A stretch of 64,000 bases of DNA from Levilactobacillus andaensis (lineage in GTDB: Bacteria > Bacillota > Bacilli > Lactobacillales > Lactobacillaceae), in contig NZ_BOLP01000006.1 of NCBI RefSeq assembly GCF_016861695.1, positions 1 through 64,000 on the forward strand, given 5' to 3'. Below the pieces are notes generated by a model. The model did no database searches, was not told where the DNA came from, and was given only the letters and a program-made list of their open reading frames with translations. The translations under genes were made by a program, and so were the position numbers. Below are positions 50,544 to 58,393 of the stretch, one piece after another. Numbering within the stretch: the first letter of the stretch is position 1; every line of letters begins with the position of its first letter.

Positions 50544-51443
50544 TTAAGGTAGTCCGGGATCATCCGTTGCGTTGCGACTATCCACTTGATTCTGAGCCTG
50601 ATTCTGGTACCGATCCTTTACCGGCAACGTTTCTTGCAACAGATATTGCCGAATCAGCAGGACGATCTGCTTATTTTGCGGCAACGCCGAGTGGGTCGTA
50701 TCGTCCCCGGTCACCGTAATCTGGGTATAGTGGGCAACCTGATTTTGAAAGACGTACTTTCCCTGATTGACACTGTTGGCGGGCACGGTCCCGTCGCTCG
50801 AATAGTTCTCGGTCCCGGCAACGGAATACACCGTCAGGGACTTCGGCAACTGTTTCCGGTACTGAATCAATTCCTTTAAAATTGCCGTTTGGGTCGTCGT
50901 ACTGTCAGACTCCATGTTGTACGGCGTGGCAATCGTCATCAACCGTTCCACTTTAACATCTTTGATCTGACTAAGATAGCGCTCTAAAAATAGGCTCAAG
51001 ATCAAGCCCCCATTGGAATGGCCCAACGTGGAAAAATGGTTAAAATGATACGTCTTGACCAAATCCTTCATCGCAATATTCAACCACTGGGCCTGCTTCA
51101 CGATGTTCGCGTAACCGTCACGATTGTTTTCAAAGGCCACAACGATAAAGGGCTGATTGTCCCCCCGCCGAATCGAGCCGGTATAGGAAAGCTGCCCATT
51201 CTCTGCGACCTTGACCTTCAACACGCTGTGGGCGGTCTTCGTTTCCTTGCGCAGTTCCTTGATCAACGCGTCAAAGCGATTTTGACTGGCACTGGATCCC
51301 GGCACCATGATGGTTGGGTCCAACGGCGTTTTATAATTTGTCTTGTATTGGGTGATCTGTTGCCGCATCCAAGTCATGCTGGGAAGAAATACGGCCAGCA
51401 CCAAGAGGACACCCACTAACCACCGCCACCAACTATGCCGCAT
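50544..51443 (-). CDS. Alpha/beta hydrolase, DUF915 family, exported
   Basis: From ATG 51443 the protein has 299 residues with an N-terminal membrane anchor or signal (WWRWLVGVLLVLAVFLPSMTW). The oxyanion region MVPGSSAS, nucleophile elbow LGHSNGG (Ser near 141), acidic site YSSDGTVP and late His in TTHSALP match DUF915, a surface hydrolase group. AAGGGGGC precedes the start, which overlaps the end of the PTS gene by 11 bp, so the two are co-translated. Why a DUF915 protein pairs with an EIIC is unclear. Confidence 0.83.
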   Translation of the reverse strand: MRHSWWRWLVGVLLVLAVFLPSMTWMRQQITQYKTNYKTPLDPTIMVPGSSASQNRFDALIKELRKETKTAHSVLKVKVAENGQLSYTGSIRRGDNQPFIVVAFENNRDGYANIVKQAQWLNIAMKDLVKTYHFNHFSTLGHSNGGLILSLFLERYLSQIKDVKVERLMTIATPYNMESDSTTTQTAILKELIQYRKQLPKSLTVYSVAGTENYSSDGTVPANSVNQGKYVFQNQVAHYTQITVTGDDTTHSALPQNKQIVLLIRQYLLQETLPVKDRYQNQAQNQVDSRNATDDPGLP

Positions 51444-52719
51444 GGTCGTCGCCCCCTTCATGATTGAGCAGCCGCACGAACGGCAGGTAGATCAAGACGG
51501 AAAGCGTCAGGCACACCAGACTCAAAACCAGGGCCCGCCAGTCCCCACCGGTCCCCAAATAAGCAATCAACGGTCCCGGTGTTGTCCGGGGAACGGGATA
51601 AACAATTGGTGGCACTAATTTCCAGGTCAGCGCAAACCAGGCCAATGTGATATTGACGGCCGGTGCAACCAGAAATGGCACTAACAAGATGGGATTGAAT
51701 AGCAACGGCAATCCCAACAAGGTTGGCTGATTTAAATTGACCAAGTTGGGCAGAAAGGTCTGGTTCGCGACTCGCCGATAACTGACCTGACGCGACCCAA
51801 TCCAGATGGCGATGACCAAGGAAAGCGTCATCCCAGCACCCCCAAAGTTGGCGTACGCGTCACCCAGAGTATGTAACGTCACTAAGTTTGGTGCCCCCCA
51901 ACCGGAACCATGTTGAATGGCATAGGACAAATTCTGTAGTGATGTGACGGAGCTGTTGCCGGCCAAACTCACGGGGCCGACAAACCCGATCCACCACAGA
52001 AAGTTGCTGATGGTGGTGACGGCCACAATGACCACGCCTTGGTGTCCAGGATTAGCCACCAGATTGCTCAGAGCCTGATAGACGACCCCATTAATGCCGT
52101 ACGGCGTCAGGAGGCTCAACCCATACCCCACGGCCACCATGATCAGTAAAATTACGGTCAACGGCCAAATGACTCGGCCGGTCCAAGACGGCTGGCCGAA
52201 TTGTGGATGGTGCAACCGCCACCGGCTGAACCACGTCATGAGATGACTAGCTCCCCAACCGACGCCCAAGCCAACAATAATTGCCAAAAAGATTCCCTGT
52301 GGTCCTAAATTTTCTTCCATAAATTGTGACATGCCGGTCGTCTTACGACCTAGCGCCTGATAATTCACATTTAGCGTTAAAAAAGACAAAGCACTGATAA
52401 TACCGACAGCCAGGGCATCGCTTCGATAGCTTCGCGCCAGATGATTAGCCGTCATAAATGCTACTGTTACGGCCACTAGCCCGTTAATGACGATGCTGAT
52501 CACCCGAACCGCCATTCGCCAGACCGCAATGGCTGGTAACCAACTGCCGATATGATAGATTTGAAAGAAAAATCCATCGCTGGCTAAAATACTCTGCCCT
52601 AAAACATCAACCACCGTCATCAATAAAATAAACGGGTAAACCACCCGTAGCGCCTCTTTAATGGCCCGAATTGCCCGCCATTGACTGAGCCGTTGATTCA
52701 ATCCCCATAATTTCCGCAA
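51433..52719 (-). CDS. PTS EIIC protein, cellobiose/lactose family, without EIIA/EIIB
   Basis: The protein (428 residues from TTG 52719) has about ten membrane segments and the EIIC fold of the Lac/Cel group: AIKEALRVVYPFILLM near the start, ISNFLWWIGFVGPVSLAG with substrate-site Trp and Gly, and LGLPLLFNPILLVPFLVAP near residue 340. No EIIA or EIIB gene lies nearby, so it either uses partners from elsewhere or has another role. TTG 52719 is preceded by AAGGGG; GTG 52737 is the other option. It overlaps the DUF915 gene. Confidence 0.82.
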   Translation of the reverse strand: MRKLWGLNQRLSQWRAIRAIKEALRVVYPFILLMTVVDVLGQSILASDGFFFQIYHIGSWLPAIAVWRMAVRVISIVINGLVAVTVAFMTANHLARSYRSDALAVGIISALSFLTLNVNYQALGRKTTGMSQFMEENLGPQGIFLAIIVGLGVGWGASHLMTWFSRWRLHHPQFGQPSWTGRVIWPLTVILLIMVAVGYGLSLLTPYGINGVVYQALSNLVANPGHQGVVIVAVTTISNFLWWIGFVGPVSLAGNSSVTSLQNLSYAIQHGSGWGAPNLVTLHTLGDAYANFGGAGMTLSLVIAIWIGSRQVSYRRVANQTFLPNLVNLNQPTLLGLPLLFNPILLVPFLVAPAVNITLAWFALTWKLVPPIVYPVPRTTPGPLIAYLGTGGDWRALVLSLVCLTLSVLIYLPFVRLLNHEGGDDHAA

Positions 52720-52894
52720 GGTGTTACACCCCTTCACTCCGCTTTGTTCCCATTATACCCACGTGACATGGACAACTTGGTCTAAACGCCTTATAACTTT
52801 TACAATATTTAAGTAAACGGCGTAGGCTAAGTCGAATCAGGTAACTATGGCGGCACACTGGCTGCCATAAATTCCGCCAACTGCCACCATTCCA

Positions 52895-52942
52895 GTCTCG
52901 TTTTCGGTCTCGTTTTCGGTCTCGTTTTCGGTCTCCTTTCCG
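52895..52942. repeat. 12-bp tandem repeat
   Basis: GTCTCGTTTTCG occurs three times without change (52895-52930) and a fourth time altered (52931-52942), in the non-coding region before the xylQ promoter. The rest of 52743-53086 shows no gene. Confidence 0.85.
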
Positions 52943-53086
52943 TCCAACTTTACTTCACAACTCCCCCCAGTTTACACAATAAAAGTTCCCAGCGAACACC
53001 TTATGTAGTAGGCTTACATTTGGCAGCACGCTAAATAAAACAAAAATAAAATAGGCTAAGTAAAACCATTTACCATTTGTATGCGT

Positions 53087-53115
53087 TTTCAAAACGTGTT
53101 AGTATGTTGGAGTAA
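53087..53115 (+). promoter_or_regulatory. Promoter with perfect cre upstream of xylQ
   Basis: TTGTAT (53087-53092) and TAGTAT (53110-53115) are 17 bp apart. TTGTATGCGTTTTCAA (53087-53102) matches the cre consensus at all 16 positions on the reverse strand and covers the -35 box. The start codon of xylQ lies about 560 bp further on. Confidence 0.75.
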
Positions 53116-53199
53116 ACAACCAACCAACTTTGGTTGGCCGACTTAAAATAATTATAGGCGGTGAAAACAGATTTGTTTCATCATCTAAGACGTTAGCGT

Positions 53200-53480
53200 T
53201 AAACTAACGTGTTGCTTTCATGGCGTGAAAGATTCGGTTGGGCTACTGGAAATTTTACGCACGGTTTGTTTTTATATTTCTAACGTATCTGCTATTCTTC
53301 CACGCAAAACGTGCCAAGAATTGCCGGTATTGCTGTCTTATTCCCCGTTGCATTCAATCCGCAATGGGTGACGAGATAACTTCTGGAAAAGCTTCAGGCG
53401 TACGGGCGATCACTTGCTGATCAGCTCACACGTTGGCAAATGTTAAAGGTCAGTGCAAGGATGACTTGGATTGACTGGTT
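53200..53480 (+). pseudogene. Decayed XylP-like GPH family symporter remnant
   Basis: Reading across frames gives the opening of a glycoside/pentoside symporter: RERFGWATGNFTHGLFLYF (53224-53280, ending in a stop), then in another frame LTYLLFFHA (about 53280-53308), AGIAVLF in a third, and later AMGDEITSGKASGVRAI, which recalls the DPxMGxxID...GKxRPxI motif of this family. All signals follow in the right order with frameshifts and stops between them. In Lactobacillus pentosus xylP lies directly before xylQ, so the place fits. The distal half of the gene is missing. This is judged by eye. Confidence 0.55.
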
Positions 53481-53679
53481 GGCGGTAGTTGGTGATTAAG
53501 TCTTGTTGCTGTTCCTAAATATGTATGCGGTTCCAACAATCCGTATACCGAACTATCAGGTGCTTAAATTTTCCGACTACTATGTTGTTATGGTGGTTTC
53601 ATCCTCGATGTGACGCTAGTTGAACGTGATATTGAGTCTTACTTAAATTATCAAATATTATGAATAGGAAGTGGCTACT

Positions 53680-55968
53680 TTGAAGTTTACTAATGGTTAT
53701 TGGTTAACTCGTGACGAGTACGACGTTAACTCACCGGCTGAAGCATTCGAAGCCGAAAAAGACGGTAAAGCATTAAACGTCTTCGCACCTTACAAACGGA
53801 TTTTGACTCGGGGAGACGAATTAAACCTCGGGATGAGCACGATTAAGCTCACCTCCCCCGTTGAAAATGTTATTGGTGTTAAGTTAACCCACTTTGATCA
53901 AGATACCAAAGGTCCTTCATACGAGCTTAACAACTCAGATCCTGACGTTGACATCGACGTTACGGAAAAGAAAGCCTCATTGAAGAGCGGTGATTTAACG
54001 GTTACTCTGCCATTGCGTGAAGATTTCGATATGGAATTCACGGCTAACGGTAAGGTATTGACTGCTTCTCGGAACAAGGCTCAAGGTGAAATCTTAAACC
54101 ATGATACCAATGTCCATTACATGCGTGAACAGCTTGCTGTTGGCGTTGAAGACAAGGTTTACGGTTTAGGTGAACGCTTCGGGAACTTTGTTAAGAACGG
54201 TCAAGAAGTTAAGATCACCAACCAAGATGGTGGGACTGCTTCTGAACAATCTTACAAGAACATTCCATTCTACTTAACGGATGCTGGCTACGGTGTCTTC
54301 GTTGATGAACCCCAAACGGTCGACTTCGAAGTTACCTCAGAAAACGTTGATGCCGTTCAATTTAGTACTGAAGGCGAATCCTTACAATACTACGTCATCT
54401 ACGGACCAACTCCTCAAGAAATCTTACATCGTTACACTGAACTCACTGGTAACATGCAATTACCACCTGCATGGTCATTCGGTCTTTGGTTGACGACTTC
54501 CTTCACCACTGATTACAGTGAAAAGACCGTTCTGAAGTTTATCGACGGCATGAAGGAACGTCACATTCCACTAGATGTCTTCCATTTTGATTGCTTCTGG
54601 CAAAAGGGCTTCGAATGGAGCAACATGGAGTGGGACCGCGACGAATTCCCAGATCCTGAAAGTCTGATCAAGAAGATTCATGACCGTGGAATCAAGGTTT
54701 GTGTCTGGATCAACCCATACATCGCCCAAAAGGGTAAGATGTTTGAAGAAGGCAAGAAGAACGGTTACTTCATCAAGCGTGAAAATGGTAACCTTTGGCA
54801 ATGGGACCTCTGGCAAGCTGGTAACGCCTTCGTTGACTTTACCAACCCAGACGCCGTTAAGTGGTACAAGAGCAAGTTACAAGCCCTGCTTGACATGGGT
54901 GTTGACTGCTTCAAGACCGACTTCGGTGAACGGATTCCTGTTGAAGACGCTGTCTTCTTTGACGGTTCAGATCCTAAGCGCGAACACAACTACTACACCC
55001 TGCAATACAACAAGGCTGTCTTTGACACCATTGCTGAAGACAAGGGTAAGGACCAAGCGGTTGTCTTTGCACGTTCCGCTACTGTCGGTTCTCAAAAGTA
55101 CCCTGTTCACTGGGGTGGTGACGCCTTATCTAACTTCAAGAACATGTCCGATACGTTACACGCCGGCTTGTCCTTCTTGAGTTCTGGATTCGCATTCTGG
55201 AGCCATGATATTGGTGGGTTCGAAGATGGACCTGACACCCCTACGCCAGACCTTTACAAGCGTTGGTCACAATTTGGTCTGTTGTCTTCTCACAGTCGTT
55301 ACCATGGTAGTAACGTTTACCGTGTGCCATGGAACTTCGATGACGAAGCCGTTGAGAACACTCGTAAGTTCGTCAACTTGAAGTTGTCCTTGATGCCATA
55401 CCTGTACACGCAGGCTGCGCACAACACCGCTTATGGTAACCCATTAATGCGGCCAATGTGGTTCGACTTCACCAACGACTTGACGACCCACAGTTTGGAC
55501 AACCAATACATGTTTGGGACCCAACTGTTAGTCTCCCCTGTCTTCAACAAGGAAGGCCACGTCAACTTCTACCTGCCAGCCGGCAAGTGGACGAGCATCA
55601 TTGATGACAGTGAAACCTACAACGTTGCTGAAGGTAAGTGGATCAGCAAGGACTACGGCGAATTAGATCTTCCTGTATTGGCTCGTGACAACACGATCCT
55701 CTTACGGAACCCTAAGGCCGTCCATGCCGACTACGACTTCACCAAGGACTTGGACATTCATTTGTACGATATGCATGAAGGTTCAACGTCCGTTGCCGTT
55801 GTTGACCAAAAGGGTAAGGATGCTGGTAAGGTCACTGTTGACCGTAGCGGTAACCAATTGAAGGTTACGACTACTGGTTTGACTGGCTCTGCTACCATCT
55901 ACGTCCACGAAGACGGTAAGGTTACGAAGGCTGCCTTAGACGGTGCCAACGCAACGATTACCCTGTAA
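53680..55968 (+). CDS. xylQ: Alpha-xylosidase, GH31
   Basis: The 762-residue intracellular protein begins MKFTNGYWLTRDEYDV, as expected for the L. pentosus XylQ type. The nucleophile Asp414 is in FKTDFGERIP and the acid/base Asp481 in PVHWGGD, corresponding to E. coli YicI. VYGLGERFG (160-168) and the beta-sandwich N-domain are present. It frees xylose from isoprimeverose or similar alpha-xylosides. TTG 53680 is used because AGGAAG lies 8 bases before it, while GTG 53671 abuts that site. Codon bias is strong. The transporter that should precede it is broken, so supply of substrate must come from elsewhere. Confidence 0.94.
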   Translation: MKFTNGYWLTRDEYDVNSPAEAFEAEKDGKALNVFAPYKRILTRGDELNLGMSTIKLTSPVENVIGVKLTHFDQDTKGPSYELNNSDPDVDIDVTEKKASLKSGDLTVTLPLREDFDMEFTANGKVLTASRNKAQGEILNHDTNVHYMREQLAVGVEDKVYGLGERFGNFVKNGQEVKITNQDGGTASEQSYKNIPFYLTDAGYGVFVDEPQTVDFEVTSENVDAVQFSTEGESLQYYVIYGPTPQEILHRYTELTGNMQLPPAWSFGLWLTTSFTTDYSEKTVLKFIDGMKERHIPLDVFHFDCFWQKGFEWSNMEWDRDEFPDPESLIKKIHDRGIKVCVWINPYIAQKGKMFEEGKKNGYFIKRENGNLWQWDLWQAGNAFVDFTNPDAVKWYKSKLQALLDMGVDCFKTDFGERIPVEDAVFFDGSDPKREHNYYTLQYNKAVFDTIAEDKGKDQAVVFARSATVGSQKYPVHWGGDALSNFKNMSDTLHAGLSFLSSGFAFWSHDIGGFEDGPDTPTPDLYKRWSQFGLLSSHSRYHGSNVYRVPWNFDDEAVENTRKFVNLKLSLMPYLYTQAAHNTAYGNPLMRPMWFDFTNDLTTHSLDNQYMFGTQLLVSPVFNKEGHVNFYLPAGKWTSIIDDSETYNVAEGKWISKDYGELDLPVLARDNTILLRNPKAVHADYDFTKDLDIHLYDMHEGSTSVAVVDQKGKDAGKVTVDRSGNQLKVTTTGLTGSATIYVHEDGKVTKAALDGANATITL

Positions 55969-56000
55969 TCTAAGACGATAACGTTATCCATTAAATGAAG

Positions 56001-56043
56001 AAGCACTATTAACGACCTGTGAGTCGTTGATGGTGCTTTTTTG
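56001..56043 (+). terminator. Terminator of xylQ
   Basis: AAGCACTATTAACGAC pairs with GTCGTTGATGGTGCTT (two G-U pairs), then TTTTTT. Confidence 0.87.
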
Positions 56044-56053
56044 TTGCCTACGC

Positions 56054-57265
56054 TTAGTTGACCCGTTCTCTGTCGTGTTTGACTGCCCGCCAAACCGTGC
56101 TGGTACTGACGCCGAAGCGACTGGCAATCTCTCGATACGTCTGTCCAGCTTGGCGCAGTTCTTGAAAGGTCGTTGGCAACTTCGAAAGGACATGATGTCC
56201 TTTCGGTTGCGGCGTCACGACTTGCGGCGCCTCTAGAATCCGTGGTTCCATCTGATGGATCTTCGCAAGTTCTTGGACAACGTAATGCGTGGTTTGCGCG
56301 TCCCATAACGCATTATGCTGATTGGGATTAAACACGTTCAGCAGCCCCGCAACCCCATTTAACGGCAAGTAATGGTGAACACTCTCCCGCTGATGATTAC
56401 TTCGGGTAATGACGCGATTGGTGTACTCACTCCCATCAAAAATGGCTAAGGGTTCCCTTAACACCTGTTGTTCCGCCGTCGACAAGGCATCGTAATGGAC
56501 GGCAAACAAATTTCTCAACAAACGAAGATCGTTTGTCCGGTCCCAAAATACCAGCGGGTAATGATGACATAGAATTTGGGCAATAAAGGCTTGTAACACG
56601 GCTAATGGCGCCGCCTGTTGCTCATAGTCCGCTAACGTCAGGCCGGTTTCTCGTAGTCCGCGCAGCTTCATTTCAGGCGTGAATGCGGGGTTGTCCACGT
56701 AGCGGTTAAACTTTAACATTGGGGCCGGACTGCCCGCGTAACCTAATGCGCCTAACTGGAAGACCCCCGCCTTTTCACCTAATGTCACGGTCTGTTCGCG
56801 AATGATCTGACTGCCGGTATTTTGCGTGTGAAAGAGGATGCCAAATTCACAGTCCACCACAACGTATTTCTCAGGTAAACTATCCAGGCAGTTGATTGTT
56901 GGTAAGACTTGCCGCAATTGCTGGGTCAACAGCTTGTCTGCCACGGCGGATGCTGGAGGTAACCGATACCCCTGGTGGCGGAGAATTTGATTGAGGTCAT
57001 CATCGGTCGCTGCCTGCTCATAGGTGGTGACGTTCTTTTCATTCAAAACCATTTTTTTCTCCGTTGAAAATCCAATGACGAAGCGCCGATGTTCATCAAA
57101 CGTAATCGTTGTTACTAGCCCCCACCCGGCCATCGACTTGTTATAAGTCAGTGCCCCTTCTTCCCCCGTTAGAAGAATCGGCTGCCCGATGACGAACATA
57201 TTATGTACTTGCGGATGTCCCTTATCTGCATGGCGTTGCACTAAAAATACAATTCTCATTGCCAC
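56054..57265 (-). CDS. DnaQ-type 3'-5' exonuclease with C-terminal helix-turn-helix
   Basis: The 403-residue protein has three parts. About 1-125 is an unknown N-terminal domain (IVFLVQRHADKGHPQVHNMFVIG). About 130-335 resembles a DnaQ exonuclease: VVVDCEFG gives the DxE of motif I, LVFWDRTNDLRLL may give motif II, and HNALWDAQTT the HxxxxxD of motif III. About 365-400 is a resolvase-like helix-turn-helix (AGQTYREIASRFGVSTSTVWRAVKHD). Fusion of nuclease and DNA-binding helix is unusual; it may process particular DNA or RNA. GTG 57265 sits 9 bases from AGGGGGG. It is monocistronic; no phage or defence genes are adjacent. Confidence 0.75.
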   Translation of the reverse strand: MAMRIVFLVQRHADKGHPQVHNMFVIGQPILLTGEEGALTYNKSMAGWGLVTTITFDEHRRFVIGFSTEKKMVLNEKNVTTYEQAATDDDLNQILRHQGYRLPPASAVADKLLTQQLRQVLPTINCLDSLPEKYVVVDCEFGILFHTQNTGSQIIREQTVTLGEKAGVFQLGALGYAGSPAPMLKFNRYVDNPAFTPEMKLRGLRETGLTLADYEQQAAPLAVLQAFIAQILCHHYPLVFWDRTNDLRLLRNLFAVHYDALSTAEQQVLREPLAIFDGSEYTNRVITRSNHQRESVHHYLPLNGVAGLLNVFNPNQHNALWDAQTTHYVVQELAKIHQMEPRILEAPQVVTPQPKGHHVLSKLPTTFQELRQAGQTYREIASRFGVSTSTVWRAVKHDRERVN

Positions 57266-57382
57266 CGTCCGTCGCCCCCCTTTCCGCGAGTTCTGATACT
57301 AACTATCTTACCGGAGCTATTCGCGGAAAGCCACCATTTTGCTTAATAAATTTAATTATATTGGGTGTTACCTATTTTATGA

Positions 57383-57418
57383 AAAACGGGTCTGGAACAA
57401 AAGTCCCAGACCCGTTTT
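57383..57418. terminator. Terminal hairpin of family C copy C4
   Basis: AAAACGGGTCTGG pairs with CCAGACCCGTTTT around AACAAAAGTC; T-runs on both strands. Confidence 0.75.
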
Positions 57419-57559
57419 GCGCTCCGAACGTATATGGCGGAAACGTGGGACAAAAGGCAGTCAACTTCGCTTAACCCCGATAGACAAATAATCCAAAACC
57501 GGGATTAGTCGTCTATTGACGTTAATGCTCATTGACTAACCGCCTCTGTCCCACTCTCA
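57383..57559 (-). repeat. Family C intergenic repeat, full copy (C4)
   Basis: On the minus strand: GAGAGTGGGACAGAGGCGGTTAG, long outer stem with TGACTGCCTTTTGTCCCAC, an inner stem CAATAGACGACTAATCC/GGATTATTTGTCTATCG, a conserved link GCCATATACGTTCGGAGCGC and a terminal hairpin AACGGGTCTGGGAC/GTTCCAGACCCGTT. It lies between convergent-end and head-on genes at 56054-57903 and can terminate the DUF1048 operon read-through. Confidence 0.87.
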
Positions 57560-57567
57560 TCAATATT

Positions 57568-57903
57568 TTAGTCTTTGAATGCCTTGCGTTGCAGCTTCGT
57601 TTTCTCCTGATTGACCCAGGTCGCTTCCGGAAACTCTTCAAGTAAATTATCCGCAAAAACGCCAAGGTCGTCCCCAACGATCTGAGTCACGTTCACGCCA
57701 TCGGCAGCTGCCGATTCGAACATGTCCAGGATATTCTTCAAGACCGTATACATGGCCGCGCCGTCGCCACCCGCCAGATTCCACAAGTATTTCTCCAACG
57801 ATGTCATGGCTTGCTCATAGGGTGCTGGTAAGGCCGCCACCCGTTGCTTAAATTCGCGATAATCGCGTTTATCCTGTCGCATTTTTTTAAGGTAATTAAT
57901 CAT
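57568..57903 (-). CDS. DUF1048 family protein
   Basis: The 111-residue helical protein has the DUF1048 pattern: INYLKKMRQDKRDYREFKQRVAALP, YEQAMTSLEKYLWNLAGGDG, then VLKNILDMFESAAADGVNVTQIVGDDLGVFADNLL. Family members are often encoded with PadR regulators, as here: its ATG overlaps the PadR stop by 8 bp (ATGATTAA), ensuring coupled translation. The function is unknown; it may bind DNA or assist the regulator. Confidence 0.87.
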   Translation of the reverse strand: MINYLKKMRQDKRDYREFKQRVAALPAPYEQAMTSLEKYLWNLAGGDGAAMYTVLKNILDMFESAAADGVNVTQIVGDDLGVFADNLLEEFPEATWVNQEKTKLQRKAFKD

Positions 57904-58225
57904 GGTTAGTCTCCTTTAGCTGAGTCATTTGACTGCTGACGTAAGCCCATTGCTGCCAAAATTGGGCGAGTCGTTCTTCACCGGCCTCGTTTAGTTGATA
58001 AAACTTACGCGCCGGGCCACGGTCAGACTTTTTCTTTTCGATAGCGACCAGCTGTTGTTTCTCCAGTCGCATCAAAATCGTGTAGACTGTACCCTCGACA
58101 ACATCCTCAAAACCGTGGTCGTTTAGGTACTGAGTAATCTCGTAGCCGTACGTTTCGCCCGTGCTAATTCGTTGAAGGACGATGCCTTCGAGCACGCCTT
58201 TTAACAGTTCCGTTGCAATTTTCAT
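57896..58225 (-). CDS. PadR family transcriptional regulator
   Basis: The 109-residue protein has the PadR winged helix: LKGVLEGIVLQRISTGETYGYEITQYL, VVEGTVYTILMRLEKQQLVAIEKKKSDRGPARKFYQLNEAGEERL, then a short dimer helix. ATG 58225 is chosen since GAGGAGC is 6 bases upstream. It heads a two-gene operon with DUF1048 and probably represses itself through the inverted repeats at 58240-58283. No transporter or phenolic acid decarboxylase gene is adjacent. Confidence 0.9.
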   Translation of the reverse strand: MKIATELLKGVLEGIVLQRISTGETYGYEITQYLNDHGFEDVVEGTVYTILMRLEKQQLVAIEKKKSDRGPARKFYQLNEAGEERLAQFWQQWAYVSSQMTQLKETNHD

Positions 58226-58239
58226 GTGGTTGCTCCTCA

Positions 58240-58283
58240 CTACTCTGTAATAACGAGTACTACTATATAGTATTACAAAGTAG
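58240..58283. promoter_or_regulatory. Nested inverted repeats, PadR operator candidate
   Basis: CTACTCTGTAATA (58240-58252) and TATTACAAAGTAG (58271-58283) are inverted repeats with one mismatch. Between them lies the perfect palindrome TACTATATAGTA (58261-58272), which also supplies a -10-like sequence on the minus strand. Confidence 0.7.
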
Positions 58284-58342
58284 TTTGGCTGTCAACTCCA
58301 ACGAACGTAGAATCCCCAAGAGACTCGCCTGTCTATCAACAA

Positions 58343-58376
58343 CAAAAAAGGCCGCCTTCATTAAAAGAAGCGACCT
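58343..58376 (-). terminator. Terminator of the secreted-protein gene at 58394
   Basis: On the minus strand AGGTCGCTTC pairs with GAAGGCGGCCT (one G-U and a one-base bulge), followed by TTTTTTG. Confidence 0.75.
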
Positions 58377-58393
58377 CCAATTTAATTCGTAAT

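Noticed and set aside
53238-53420. 60-codon open frame in the xylQ leader as a small gene or leader peptide
   Set aside because: It lacks a ribosome site, starts inside what looks like the broken XylP sequence, and its C-terminal half is Cys/Arg-rich frame-shifted translation.
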